DNA of 64,000 bases, taken from positions 17,488,519 through 17,552,518 of the forward strand of contig NC_133287.1 of assembly GCF_005239225.2 (NCBI RefSeq). Direction: 5' to 3'. This DNA comes from Populus alba (taxonomy: Eukaryota; Streptophyta; Magnoliopsida; Malpighiales; Salicaceae). Under the pieces are notes generated by a model. The model was not told the origin of the DNA. It saw only the letters and a list, made by a program, of their open reading frames with translations, and made no database searches. Shown here piece after piece: positions 50,390 to 62,824 of the stretch (position 1 is its first letter; the number at the start of each line of letters is the position of its first letter). Both the position numbers and the translations under genes were made by a program.

Positions 50390-50985
50390 GTCGTGACTCT
50401 TAGACATGAACAAAGAGAGATGACGATTTTTGTACAAACTCATATTTGAAATGATGATCGTCAAAAAGAGGTGTGGTAGCACGTGGATAGTGAAGCTCAG
50501 AAGTTCATGACAAATTGAATTTCAATAATTTTTTCTTTGCAAGTTATGAATATTTTTTTAAAAAAATTTACTGACTTATTATTTTTTAGTTTTTTTCAAG
50601 AAACATATAACAAACGGTTGCAAGAAAATACATGAATGATCCTTCGATCCATCTAAAACTCGATGTGGATTTGTGGTTAGAGACTGAATTGTCTGGTGGA
50701 GATTATAGAAATCGAATTTATAGTTTCTTAAACACTATAGTCGAGGATTTGCGGATGGCCCATAGAGTTTCAATCGTTGAATGCTTGCAATCAATTCCGA
50801 TCACTTAATCTTCGAAGTTCCAGATGATTATAAACCAACAAGTTGAAGCTTAGACGACTTGGTTTGCTGTTAAGACAGAACAACTTAGTGTTGAGACGAT
50901 CGAACTCTAGTGATTGTACATGGAGCTGATATCAAACATGGATGGTACATGTTGTCCACTTCATCACCCTTAGTTCAGGCGAAGA
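50390..50985 (+). pseudogene. Decayed CACTA (En/Spm, Ptta) transposase C-terminal part
   Basis: Three consecutive blocks match the plant Transposase_24 (Ptta/En/Spm) pattern. The first, at about 50430-50520, reads FVQTHI-stop-NDDRQKEVW-stop-HVDSEAQKFM. The second, at 50632-50808, reads LDVDLWLETELSGGDYRNRI then YSFLNTIVEDLRMAHRVS before a stop. The third, at about 50820-50970, reads IINQQVEA-stop, then TEQLSVETIEL with further stops. The order (DDRQKG..VD / DLWLETxxSGGxxRNR(I/V)Y / QQ..coiled coil) is the family order. Internal stops show it is dead. Confidence 0.75.
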
Positions 50986-51179
50986 TCCGTCCTTTTTCTT
51001 CTCCTTCAGCCCCGCTCTTTTTGGATGAATTGTATTCAAATTGATGAATTTTTAAAATTTATAATAAATATTTGATTTTTTATTTAATTTAATTTTTTTC
51101 TTTCTTTGTTGATTAGATTTTAAAAAAAATAAAATTAAATTGATCAATGATAAACTTATTGACTAACTAAGTATAGTTA

Positions 51180-51440
51180 GAAAGTGTTAGAGAATTGACA
51201 AAAAATCGAATGAAATGCCACTCATTATTGCATACGAAATCACAGACATACAATATCCCTTAAGGAGTTCCAGAGAGTTTGAAATAAATTACAGCAAATG
51301 TCATTGACTAAATGTACTCACCGACAGGTTCATTTCGTCGGTCATATAAAAGTAAAATATTGATAGAATTGCAAGAGATATTTGATGTTTGTGATATGCC
51401 ACACTCATCGATGGAATTATCGAAGAAATGATGCCCATAG
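51180..51440 (+). repeat. CACTA-type subterminal repeat region
   Basis: ACCGACAGGTTCATTTCGTC (51320-51339), extending to CGTCGGT at 51342, is an imperfect palindrome of the ACCGAC/GTCGGT type. The nearby ATCGATGGAATTATCGAAG is a diverged copy. Such motifs fill the ends of plant CACTA elements, so this is probably the 3' end of the element whose transposase relic lies just upstream. Confidence 0.5.
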
Positions 51441-52494
51441 TTTTTTTTTTTTTTTGCACGCTTTGTCTATCTATAATTTTATCAATAATTATATTATTGA
51501 TGTAATAAACGATAGAATAAAAATAACTAATGATTAACAATAACTATTTGTGAATCTATTAGTAAAAGTATTAAACCTAATATCTAAATACCAACAAAAT
51601 AATCCATCAATAATATGCTGCTTTTTTTTCTTCTTCAATTTTTTTATGATTACACATAAGACATGTTTCTTTCTTCAACTGTTTCATTCTTCCCACCAAA
51701 AACTACTTTTATCAACCATCCCTTTTCTTCAACTTTTTTTCTGCCATCGCTAACCTTTAAAATTGTGTTTGTGAATTTGCTTTTAATATTTGTTTTTCTG
51801 CTGGAAAATATTATACGAGGATGTCAGGATATTTTGAAGCTCATAAAACCAACATCCTCTAAATAGAGGCTTGATCTTGATGTCCGAGATATGCTGCAAG
51901 ATCATCGTGACGTAAAAAAAGAGAGGCAATTGCTTGGAAATCAAGAGTTCTTGACAAGACACGGAATAAACACTTCTTAGCTAAAAACGATCACACATTC
52001 TTGATCATGCTCCCAAATGCTGCCACGTCTCGAATTCAATGATTGACCAGAATATTGAGTGATAGAGGGCATTTCCGTCTTTTAAGCTAGCCGACCAACA
52101 ACCCATGTTAAGATAACGAGAATGTGATATTGTTCTTTATGAGAGTACCTAACGGCACTTTCTGAGATGGCAGAATCTTATTGGTCGGCATAAATCTAAG
52201 GACAGCAAACTCAGCTGCTTGATTAGTGCTAGGCCTTGGTGCTAGACAAGCGGTTATTCCGGGGTTATGTATCGGACGGGCCCACTAAAACAAGGACCCA
52301 CATAAACGGGCCCACTTTTGTGGGTCCAGAATGTTCATGGAGGATCTGCACAAACCTTTATGGGGGACTGCATGAACATAGGATGGTCCACTCTAGAGCA
52401 GGCAAGGACGTGGAAGGGGCTTAGTGGCTTTTGTATGGAATCTATAGATTGCTGAGTGGCTCTTCAACTTGTAACTTTATTGCCTTTTATAATT

Positions 52495-52685
52495 ATTTTT
52501 TAAGGTGTTTTTTATTTAAAAAAAATATAAATATATATATTTTTAAAAAAGTTATTTTTAATATTAGTACATCAAAATAATAAAAAATATCAAAAAAATA
52601 TATTAATTTAAAATAAAAAAAATAAAAAAATATTTAATTTTTTTCAAAAATATTTTTAAAACACAAAAACAAACGGGACTAAAAA
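52495..52685. repeat. AT-rich MITE-like element (family A)
   Basis: Core 'ATATTAGTACATCAAAATA'. The right end 'AAACACAAAAACAAACGGG' is characteristic of the family. Confidence 0.55.
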
Positions 52686-52814
52686 AGATTTCTTTGTAGA
52701 GGATAGAAAGATACAGATACCTTTAATGGTTTGGATGTCTTAGACTCCCATTTGATTGGAGAATGGTGAAAGCATGGATGAAGATTATGAGCATCAATGT
52801 ATTTTCGGTGATAC

Positions 52815-52995
52815 CGTACTTTTAAAAATAATTATTTTTTATTTTAAATTAATTAAAAATAAGTTTTTTAGTATTTATGAACTATTGTGATGTGGTGATA
52901 TTTAAAATAAATTTTAAAAAATAATAATAAAAATATTATTTTGATGAATTTTCAAGTAAAAAATACTTTAAAAAGCAATTACTAATACAATATCA
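52815..52995. repeat. AT-rich MITE-like element (family A)
   Basis: Opposite-orientation copy: core 'ATTGTGATGTGGTGATATTT', right arm ending 'AAAAAGCAATTACTAATAC'. Confidence 0.5.
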
Positions 52996-53660
52996 ATCAC
53001 TACCTAAAAAAATTAGATGTAATTTTGTTTTACAAAAAGATCAAGGATTCTATATTTGCATTTTTTTTTTCTAATATAAGGCTAGTTGACTTTCATCTTT
53101 TTAATTTTTTGTGATCTTTAACGATTCAAATGGATTATCATTATTTTCATTCTTAACATGAAAAAGAAAAAAAAAACACCTTACTGAATCATTACCTAGT
53201 TTAACAAGTTTTTATGTGTGTATTGTGGTGTATATGATTTTTTTATGTGAAAATATGTTAAAATAATATTTTTGACATCAATAATTCATAAAATACTAAA
53301 AAAATCAATTTGACATATTTTCAAATTAAATGCATTTTTAAAATACACCCAACACATAATTCAAAATGCAACAACAACAAATACCTTTTCAACTAATAGC
53401 TATTTGAATTTATAATAATAGACTCGAAAAGGAGGAGACATGATAGTCTTATAATAAAATTAAAGTTTTAAATTTAACTCACTCTATTTTGATTGAGAAT
53501 TAGAAAACTTGTCATTCCACTCCAATTATTGTTCATTTTAAAAATATATAGGTACATAGAAAACAGTCATTTTATGATGTATCAATATATTTTTGATGTT
53601 TGTTTAAAAACCAATGATTAAAAGAGCTAAAAGCAGGGTAATAACTTAATATATCTAGAT

Positions 53661-54320
53661 TTGGCAGAACGTTAAGCCCTGATGACATGAGCTTAACCTA
53701 CTTCTACACCCAATATCCTTGGGTTTAGTTACATGCTAAGCCCAATTACATGTAGTTTTGGTAAGATGTCAGTTTTAATATTCCTAGGTTCAGCTACGTG
53801 CTGACCTTAAATGCATGTGGGTCTGGAAAGGTCTGAGACTCAATATCATTGAGATCAACTATGCGTTGAGCCTATATGCATGTGAGTATGGAAATGTGCC
53901 ATGCCCAATATATATAGGATCAACTACTTGCTAAGCCCACGTGTATCTGGGTCTGACAAGGTGTCAGACCTAGTATCATTGATTCTAGTTACACGTTAAA
54001 TCCATATGCATGTAGGTCTAACAAGATGCCAAGCCTGTTATTCTTGGGTCCAGCTACACACCGGGCTTAAGTACATGTGGGTGTGGCAAGGTGCTAGATC
54101 CAGACATTTTTGGTTTCAACAATGCGTTGAGCTTAAGTGCATATGAGTCTGGCAAGGTGCCAGACCCAACATTCTTATATTGAATTACACATTAAGCCCA
54201 AGTGCATGTGAGTTTGGTAGGGTGCCGAGCAATATCATTGCATTCAATTACGTGCAAAGCCCAAATGCATATGAGTTTAGCATCATGTCAGATCCATTAC
54301 CCTTGAGCTTGGAATCATTA
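53661..54320 (+). repeat. Tandem array of a 65-bp repeat, about 10 copies
   Basis: GGGTCTGGCAAGGTGCCAGA-like starts occur at 53821, 53886, 53951, 54016, 54081, 54147, 54212 and 54275. The spacing is almost exactly 65, and decayed copies extend upstream to about 53661. Each unit contains a small inverted pair (GTCTGG..CCAGAC), then TTGGGTCCAGCTACATGC and TAAGCCCAAGTGCATGTG. Three more copies lie at 62825-62985. Confidence 0.9.
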
Positions 54321-54484
54321 TGAACTAAATACATATGGAGTTGATAATCTTTTTAGGCCCCATAATAGGTCACGCGGATTTGTTTGTTTGTTTATTCTTA
54401 TGTTTCTTGATATAAAATATTAAAAGTTAAGAGTAACAATCTCTCTACATCTGTAGGTGTATAAAAGTATTCTAAGGGCCTATT

Positions 54485-54557
54485 ATATTTTCATCAACAT
54501 TAATATTCTGTAAGTGATATATATCCTTTACACAATATTAATGTTGATGAAAATATA
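54485..54557. repeat. 29-bp inverted repeat (hairpin) with 15-nt loop
   Basis: The left arm 54485-54513 and right arm 54529-54557 are reverse complements with one mismatch. Each contains TCATCAACATTAATATT or its complement. A partial third copy follows at 54564-54600. It sits just downstream of the 65-bp array. Confidence 0.85.
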
Positions 54558-54609
54558 TATCCCTTATTAATATTGTGTAAGGAATATTTATTTCTTATTA
54601 ATATTGTCA

Positions 54610-56309
54610 GGTGGAGAATACATTCCAACCCCTCCATTTAAGCAAAATGACAAAGTGCATAGGCTGTATATATACCATTTGAACCATCCAGGTAAATAGT
54701 TCACACCTTTTTTATTCTCTAGAGTATCAATACTTTTATTTTCAGAGTATTTATCATACACAACTAAGAATAAATACTATTGTTCTTAGAACTTAAAACT
54801 AATTCTTTAATTTATTATAATTAATTATTAAAAATTACTGATTTTATTAAAAAAGGGTCTCTAAATCCCACTAAAAAAGACTGTTTTGCTGATGTGAAGT
54901 TTTCTATCACTAATCATCAACTTCTAAAACTTTATAGGAAGGTGTATTGAAGTAAAAAACTCAAAAAATCTCATTTCTAAAAATATTAGACATCATTATT
55001 TTATGATTTAAATGTAAGTACTAGAAGAAATTATACAATATTAAAGCCACATTGAACATGGAGGGATGCTGAGACTTCTGAATGATTAGTTTCAGTTGTT
55101 CAAATTTGGAGCAATGTAGCGACGGCGAAGAGTCTTCAAGATTCTTAATCATCTACTTTTCAACCTTTGGTTTTTTCATTGTTCAAAACCTACTCTCCCT
55201 TACTTTTGATTAGATATGCTCGCCTAGGGAGACTTGTCACTCTAGACATAATGCATGTGCGTGCGACTCACTAGACATGCCCTTTGTTGCTTACTGAAAC
55301 GATGCGTTTTCCTTCCATCCCTGCCTTGAAAACAAAGTAAGAGCCACCGGGTCGTGCGTATCCTCTCTCAATAAATATGGTCCCGATAATTGTTCCGTTG
55401 TGGGTCCGAACACTTGTTCCCAAAGTCTTTACACGCACCACAGGAGGTGTTTTAATACGGTTCGGTAACGTGTTAGTTTTTATTTTATTATAGAAAATAA
55501 TACATATATATATATATATATTTTAATAAGTTCTTTAACGAAAACAAAAAGGAAGTTTTATTTTTCAAGTTTGACCTTTTAAAAAAAAACTAAAATAATA
55601 TCATACAAATCGTTTTAAAAAAACCACTATTTATAAACTCTCAAATAATTTCTCACTTGTTAATTAATCCAATAATCATTTTTTCCTTCTAATATTTTTC
55701 TCATTCAAAACTATTTTTAGATCGTTTTCAAGAATTATTTTGTTAAAAATTATTTTTTTATATGTTTTAGGTTATTTTTATACATTGATTTTAAAAATAA
55801 ATAAAAATTATTATTTTAATATAAAAAATATTTTAAAAAATAATTACAACTACACTTATATATAATAATAAGAGTGCTTTGTTTGATCGCATGTAATGAA
55901 AAGAGATGATATATATATTGTTACTGTGATGACATAATTGGCGATTTCCATGCTATGGTTGCCATGTTATGGTTATATGTGTAGGCTTGTCTGATATCAC
56001 GGTCCTGCCTTGCTTTAAAAAAATAATAATTATATTTTTAATATTTTTTTAATTATTTTGAAGAACAAATACAAACAAATATATTTTAAAAAATAAAAAA
56101 TATTAATTTAATACATTTTTAAATAAAATATATTTTAAAAAATATTCACTACCACAGCATCAACCACCACCACCAGAATAACCACGGGCAACTTCTTTAA
56201 TTATTAAAACAAAAGGAAGAAATTTATTAAACTAATAAATATAAATTGTTGTCCCAGTTCCCAAGCTTCATGGAAGTGAGTAATGGAATACGTCTGTTTG
56301 CAAGTCTCA

Positions 56310-56359
<50 letters not shown>

Positions 56360-59236
56360 TTGAAATGAGACATGGACTAATCATTCACCGCTTGGGATTA
56401 GTTGTGCGACATGATATTTAATTATTTCTGGATAAGAAGAATAAAAAAATATTAAGGGTATTTATTTAGGATAGAACATTTTACAATAAATTGATAAATA
56501 ATGATATTGAAAAATGGAATATTGGTGATACTTGTAATCTTACAGCGACGACCAAGAAGATGGAGATAATACTTTTAGTAGCAATAAATACTAATAAAAA
56601 ACGATGGAGATCATAACTTGGTGTGGCCATAGCAACAACGCTAATAATAGAAGTGTTGTTTGAGTGATGATTTAAATGATTAGATGATAATTTGAGATTA
56701 AGTACCGAAACATGTTTGTTTCACATAAAATGATTTTTTAAAATTTTATCAGTTCATGTGCTTATTTGTTATTAAAAAAGTTAATCAATAAAAACTACTT
56801 TCTAATTAAAAAAAAATTAATTTAGTTTTCATAAAAGTGTTTTTCTTTTATTTTGAATAAAAAACACATTCTAGAAGTTGTTAAAAATTTAGAAATGTCA
56901 TGTTATTTACTGATTATATCAAATTTAATTCTCAAACTTTTAATTTCTATATATTTTGTTTTGGTTCTTTTTTTTTTCTTTCAATTTCATCTTTTAAAAT
57001 TTGATTTAATTTAATTTTTATTTCAACTTTGGTTTTTATTTTTATGATTTTTTTTTCTCTTATTATTTTTTTAATTGAAATTTTTTATTTATCAGATTTT
57101 GTCCTCATTCTTTTGATTGTTATTTATTTTATTTGAAATAATTTATAAAATTATATATATTTTTTAATTTCATAATCTTTCAATTTTTTAATTTGTTAGA
57201 TTTGATCTCTATTATTTTGATTGTTATTTATTTTATTTAAGATAATTTATGAAATAAGATTTTTTTTCAATTTTATTTACATTCAACTTTTTAATTTGTA
57301 AGATTTGTTCCTCGATATTTTAATAAATTTTAAAAAAATATATTAATAATTTATTTTTCAGCTCATTTTTCATGAATAGTTAAACATTGAAAATTATTTT
57401 TTAATTTATTTTCCATAATATTACTAAATATCAGAAAATAATTTACTTTTTATGAATTTATTTTCCAAGAAAACCACTAAAAAAAAACTATTTTCTAGCA
57501 AACAAACAGGACATAAGTAATATATATATATTTTTTTACTTCAATCATCCCATTATTTTGAGAAAAAATGAGTAATTCTTATTTACAGCCTGCTATGTTA
57601 TCCAAAAATAATAAAAAAGATTAAGCAAGGGTTGATTACGACTTAAATAACCTTGTTTAATAAATAAATTGAATTATTGTGATTTCTTTGGTTCAGTGAG
57701 TGAGATCAACCAAGAGTTGATTATAACTTAGTAGTTATAGTTTATTAAACTAATCCACAAATCATCTATTAAATTCCTTCATTTTCAAATCTATTTATAA
57801 TTGAAATCTTTCCATCCATTTCACGTTAGTTTATTATTTATTTACTGTCTTAATAAATATATATAAAATGAAATGAGAAAAAAGAAACTCACCATGTTGA
57901 ATAGATAAATTGAATTGTTGTGATTTTTTTTATTCAAGCAGCGAGATCGAGAGGGAGTTATTCTTTTTTTAATGAGATGGAGAAGGAGAAAAAAGTAAAT
58001 AAAATGGAAATACTGATGAGAAAATAAGATATATTTCTAATAAATTATTACTAAATCATGTATAGTTAGAGACTAATTAATTTTTTTATTTTTTTTTTAA
58101 AGAAACTATTTAATTCATCTTTTTCAAAACTAAAAAAGATTAATTTATTATCTACTCCATGGTGTTTTTGTTTAAACGTGTGCTCTTAAATCCAAAAACC
58201 GAGGGCACTCTTAAGAACATTTTTTAATAAATTTTATGTAAAATATTTTTATATTTATAACTAAAACAAAACAAAACAGGGTGTTTCATTTTTTTTATTT
58301 CCCGTTTGCTTTTTTACATTTTAAAAATATTTTTAAAGAAATTTAAATTTTTTTTATCTTTTTATTTACTTTAAATTAATATATTTTTTAATGTTTGTTT
58401 TTAGATATTTTGATGTACTGATATCAAAAATATTTTTTTTAAAATAATATCAACAGCTATATAAAATCTTTGAACCTAGGTAGTCTCGTTCTGTTCCTGC
58501 AAAGGAGTTTCAAAGAATCAATCATGTGATCATGTCTTCTCTAGCAATCAATTAACGAAATATATGTGATCATGTCTCCTCTAGCAATCTATTGATATCC
58601 GTGAATATATCTAGCTACTTATAGCATTGACTATTTAATTTGCAAAAAACAACATTCATAACTTATAATAATCGCTATTTTATTTGTAGCTGAGGGAACA
58701 TTTTGACAAAAGTATTCGTCAAGGCAGGGCCATCTTTCCTTCCTTCCTTCCTTCTCAATGAATATCTTGGTTCTCAAGATCCGGCGATCTCTTTTTCAAT
58801 ATTCCTGGCCTCTGAGGTCTCGAAAAGTTCAAAAAATATTCAAAGATCCCTAAATTATTTATTCCGTTCACGGATACATTATTTTTGTTCTTCAATCTGA
58901 TTTTTAAATTATTTTATATCACATTACCAAATATATACTTGATTTCTGTTCACAATTACTTATTTTGATGGATACAATTTATTTATGTTGATACAAGGTT
59001 CCTATATATATAGTTTGATGAAATTTCGCAAGATTATAGAATTTTCTTTATGTCTATTTCTATGACCACATATTGCTATAAAAACTATTTCTTGATCTGT
59101 AAGTATTTTTTCAGTTAATATTTTGATTTGTTGTATGCAACCGAATAGAACCAATCAATTAAAATTATTTCAGTCTTTTCTTTTTTGCACATATTTTTTT
59201 GTAATGAAATGTGAAGAATTTATAAGGAAGAATTAG
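54610..59236. other. Gene-free AT-rich stretch
   Basis: No gene recognised. Family A copies lie at about 55740-55860, 56020-56165 and 58310-58470. A T-rich tract at 56930-57330 repeats a roughly 107-base phrase (TTTTGATTGTTATTTATTTT). A normal-GC patch at 55180-55460 has no long frame. (TTCC)n occurs at about 58737-58753. Confidence 0.5.
56312..56357. repeat. (TA)n microsatellite
   Basis: Pure TA alternation bounded by CACT and AAGT, so the tract as a whole is palindromic. Confidence 0.95.
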
Positions 59237-59263
59237 TGATTATACATGAAAGGAACTATGAGT

Positions 59264-59301
<38 letters not shown>

Positions 59302-60557
59302 TATAACTTAGATAATTATAAAATATTTACATAAAATATATTAAAATTTAAATATATTTTTAAAGATAATCTATCTTAAAAAACTCTATATTAACATATC
59401 TATTTAAGATTATACGTGGAGGGAAGCTCATTTCTATAGATAACAAAAGACCCAACACAAATGTAATATAAGGCTTAAATAAAACTTGAAAAACATTTAA
59501 GTCAGAAAATATTATTTGTTCTCTCTCTACACATTAATATAACTCACTCTTCCTATTACATGTTTAAAAACTATATTGACTAAAGCATCTTAGTGTTTTT
59601 CTTGTAGGTTTTGTTTGGCCCACCAAGTCTTCTAGATCTAGTTTTATTAGCTTATGAAAAGGTTCTCTAATATTTCTATTGAGGATATTTTTCAGCTTCA
59701 CCATTGACGTCATTTGTGGGAACTGAACAAAAAGCCAGCTCATTTTTGTTTTTCAAAACCTTTTTTTATGTATGATGAAACTCAAACACAACGGTGGCTA
59801 TATTTATAGCTACGCCACTGACATGCCAACAACTAGGCCTATGACTACTTCTACATGGTTATGTGGGCGCCTACTGATTTTGCCCTGATTACGCTCCACA
59901 TGGGTATACTAGCAGCTACACCCGTAACGACGTCAATGGTTACACTTCCCAACTTTGCCCATGACTAAGCTCCACAATTACACCTACAAACTACTCTTAT
60001 GGTTGGTTGTACACGTAAAAGGTGTCGTCAGGACTTGGAGGCTCTAATGATACATAAAAAATAAGTTTATCTACGAAACGGATTCTTTTCCACTATTGCT
60101 ATGTCAAGTCCTTCAAATATATATGTTTGCAAGACTTGGGGGCTCTGATAATATATGAAAAAACTATGATGTTTTATATAATGTATATATCTTAGTAAAT
60201 ATCTTATAATTTAGATATTCATATAAAATATTTTAAAACTTAGATATTTCTTAAGATATTTATCTTAAAAAAATATCAATTTATCTACGAGCATAGGAGG
60301 GCATAACTTATTATCTCTCTAGTCAACACTTTACTCAATACAAGTCTAATAAAAAACATTTAAGTCTAGAGAAAAATTTATTTTCTCTTTATACACAAAT
60401 ACAACCATTTTTCCTGGTACTTGTACAAATATTATACCAACTTAAACAGCAGTGTTTTTTACGGGTATCACTGGACCCACAAAGTTTTCTAATCTAGCTT
60501 TATTAGCATATGGAAAACATCATAATATTTCTACCGGGGATATTTCCAGCATCATCA
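59237..60557 (+). mobile_element. Small non-autonomous LTR retrotransposon (TRIM/SMART-like)
   Basis: Two direct terminal repeats: 59237-59703 (TGATTATACATGAAAGG...CTTCACCA) and 60146-60557 (TGATAATATATGAAAAAAC...CATCATCA). They share TAAAAAACATTTAAGTC, GTTTTATTAGC and TATTTCTAC/TATTTCTATTG blocks in order. The left one is longer because of a (TA)n expansion at 59267-59299. Directly after the left LTR is TTGACGTCATTTGTGGGAAC (59704-59723), resembling the TTGGCGCCGTTTGTGGGAA primer-binding region of plant LTR elements. Directly before the right LTR is the polypurine-like AAGACTTGGGGGCTC (60131-60145). Flanks ATTAG (59232-59236) and ATCAG (60558-60562) could be a 5-bp target duplication with one change. 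The 442-bp interior has no coding capacity. Confidence 0.8.
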
Positions 60558-62129
60558 ATCAGATAGTAGGATTGGACAACTAAATATAAAAAAAATCATG
60601 AAATTAAGTATTTGTAAGCATCTTTGAAAGATCGGGCACTCTGGAATCGATCTGATTGAAGAAATATAATTTTTTAAAACAATAAAAGAATACAAGCCAC
60701 CAGCATAGCGGTGGACAATTGGCTACCTGTGATGTAATTTCAACCTTGATTGATTGCAGGTGATTATCAAAGAGTACAAATTAATCAATTCTTTTACAAT
60801 TAAAATATAGAATGGATATATAAAACAACAAAATTTGCCGTCCTGCTGTGGCATGGCTTCAATTTTATGGATAGCCCGAAGGGACGCCATGCATGGTTAT
60901 CCCGGCCCTTGAATCTCACAAAGCCTGCTTAGAACTTCTGTTGCTGAAACCGAGGAGCGAGTAAAACTTGATTAAGAGTAAAAAAGCTTGATGATATAAG
61001 CTTGATCTCAGGATCTGAGGCCATACAGTCCATTTGCAAATTGCATTTCTTCGTGGCATGATCCTGTGACCTAACTGGACCACAAATATTTAAAGGCACT
61101 TTACAAGAAAGAAGCCAAAAACCTTAGCAAATCACGTGAAAAAAAGAGCACTAAAATTACCTCAGCTCTTAAAAGGAATGTTATCCCTTCAACCTCCTTG
61201 TTTCATACTCGATGCATGTTCCAGAAAAGAGGCAGAAATGGCTTCCAACGTCACAGTCCTCACGCAATTCACTACCTGGCCTGAGCGTTTTTGATAATTT
61301 GATAAGAAATTGAAATCCGGAGAACAATTGCTTAACTAGTCACATTTTAGATTTGTTTTGTAGAAATTACTAGTTCGAGTTTTACAAATTTTAAGACCAC
61401 TGAAGATTTATATAATTATTAATTTTAAAATTCATGAGATTAGTTAAGATTTGTGTAAATTTGCTTGAAATCCACATTAATAAAAACAAAAAAAGAGTCG
61501 GAGTTGTAAGAGTGAAATTTGATAGCTCTAAAACGAGGTCGGCAAAAGCTTGGACTTGTTCCATGCACGAAGAAAAGGGTCTGTATTTTATTCGAAAAGG
61601 GGTACATGTAGGTCGTCATCTGACATGTATATTTAGGTCTTTCGTCCCCTTCGATTAACTAATTAATTATTCTCTAATTATCTATTCTTCGAGCTAACAA
61701 CACATGATACGCAGAATCCAATAAAGATTCTAGTCGACCAATAAAGGACATGGAGAAATTTGGTTGCTAACGTTGGTGTCTTGTAAACAAAAGCACGTGT
61801 CTGTAACTAACCAAGGACCCCGTGCTGAAAACAGAGAGTTCCACTTTCATGTGCAAAAGGCCGAAAGGAGATGGAGCTGGATTGGCATTAAGGAGCTCGA
61901 ACTTCACTGGCTTCCAAAAACATTACCTAATTTTTTCTGGTAACCTACTTCGAGAACATGACTTCTCGAAAGATGCTGCCTCCATCTTGCGGTAAGATAA
62001 GTTATTATAGCTTATCCCTCTTTGCCGATTCATCAGTAACTCGAACTTGATCTTCTCGAACCTGACGTTTGCTAAATCATACGCATCTCGAGTGCTAAAT
62101 TAGAAAGCCTTGGCGCCATACCCACAAGT
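60558..62129. other. Intergenic, normal-GC patches, no gene recognised
   Basis: 60830-61300 and 61700-62130 are less AT-rich than their surroundings and could be transcribed. Only frames of under 80 codons without family features are present (for example 61434-61658). Confidence 0.4.
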
Positions 62130-62520
62130 CTTGATCACAAAATGATATGCTCCAATCGTGATCACGCATTAGGCCTCCTAAATTATTTTCTTTTTTTATG
62201 GGACTTTTAATCTGAAAACATTATAATAAAAAATTTATTGAACCATTCATTTAGAGGGCTTACGATGCGCATCTACAAAGTTTCCATAGGCTCCTTTCAA
62301 ATTAAGGGGGGGCAATTAAGTGCATCCTTTTGTTCTTTTCGGCGGTGATGAAAGTAATTGTAAATAATCCTTGAAAAGGGATCGGTGCCTCTTTCGTTAT
62401 CTTCTCAACCACAAACGACCCCTGGGTCATTCTTTATATATCTAACCAAGTTTAAAAAAAAAAAAAAAAGAAGCCTGTCTTTTACTCTGAAAAAAGTGCT
62501 TGTAACAAAGAGATAGGAAA
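62130..62520 (+). repeat. Left copy of a diverged direct repeat
   Basis: Shares ordered blocks with 63600-63950: GCATTAGGC, then a GGGCTTACGATGCGCATCT-like block, then GTGCCTCTTTCG and CCACAAACGACCCCTGGGTC and CATTCTTTAT. The copies are roughly 65-70% alike by eye. They may be the two LTRs of an old element or a segmental duplication. Confidence 0.55.
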
Positions 62521-62581
62521 GATGCAACCAACAAGGAGTGCAGATACAGCAATGACTAGCTAAGTGCTAGTAAACTTTATA

Positions 62582-62722
62582 ATCAATATTAATATTGATG
62601 GTTAGTGTTTTCTTACCCAATATTTAAAATATTACATTGTTTTATGAAAGACATTCTATATTAATATGTACACAATATTAATGTCAATACGATCATTCCT
62701 TACAATCAATATTAATATTGAT
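62582..62722. repeat. Two copies of an 18-bp perfect palindrome
   Basis: ATCAATATTAATATTGAT occurs at 62582-62599 and 62705-62722, each its own reverse complement. Similar AATATTAAT-rich sequence forms the hairpin at 54485-54557. Confidence 0.85.
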
Positions 62723-62824
62723 TTAAAGCAATGACTTTTTGACTTGCTAGGAATCATGGAGATGACCATATATTTCCACTTTGAGCACTCACTCCTAAAA
62801 AAATTCTGGTTTAGAGAAAGTTGG

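Larger units (their letters stand above)
51441..53660. other. Intergenic with MITE-like copies, no gene
   Basis: A normal-GC patch at 51880-52460 has only short frames with no family signature. Family A copies occur at 52495-52685, 52815-52995 and 53230-53360. Confidence 0.5.

Noticed and set aside
60830..61300. Possible gene in a normal-GC patch (minus and plus frames)
   Set aside because: Several short frames with acceptor-like sites were read on both strands, but none join into a recognisable protein.
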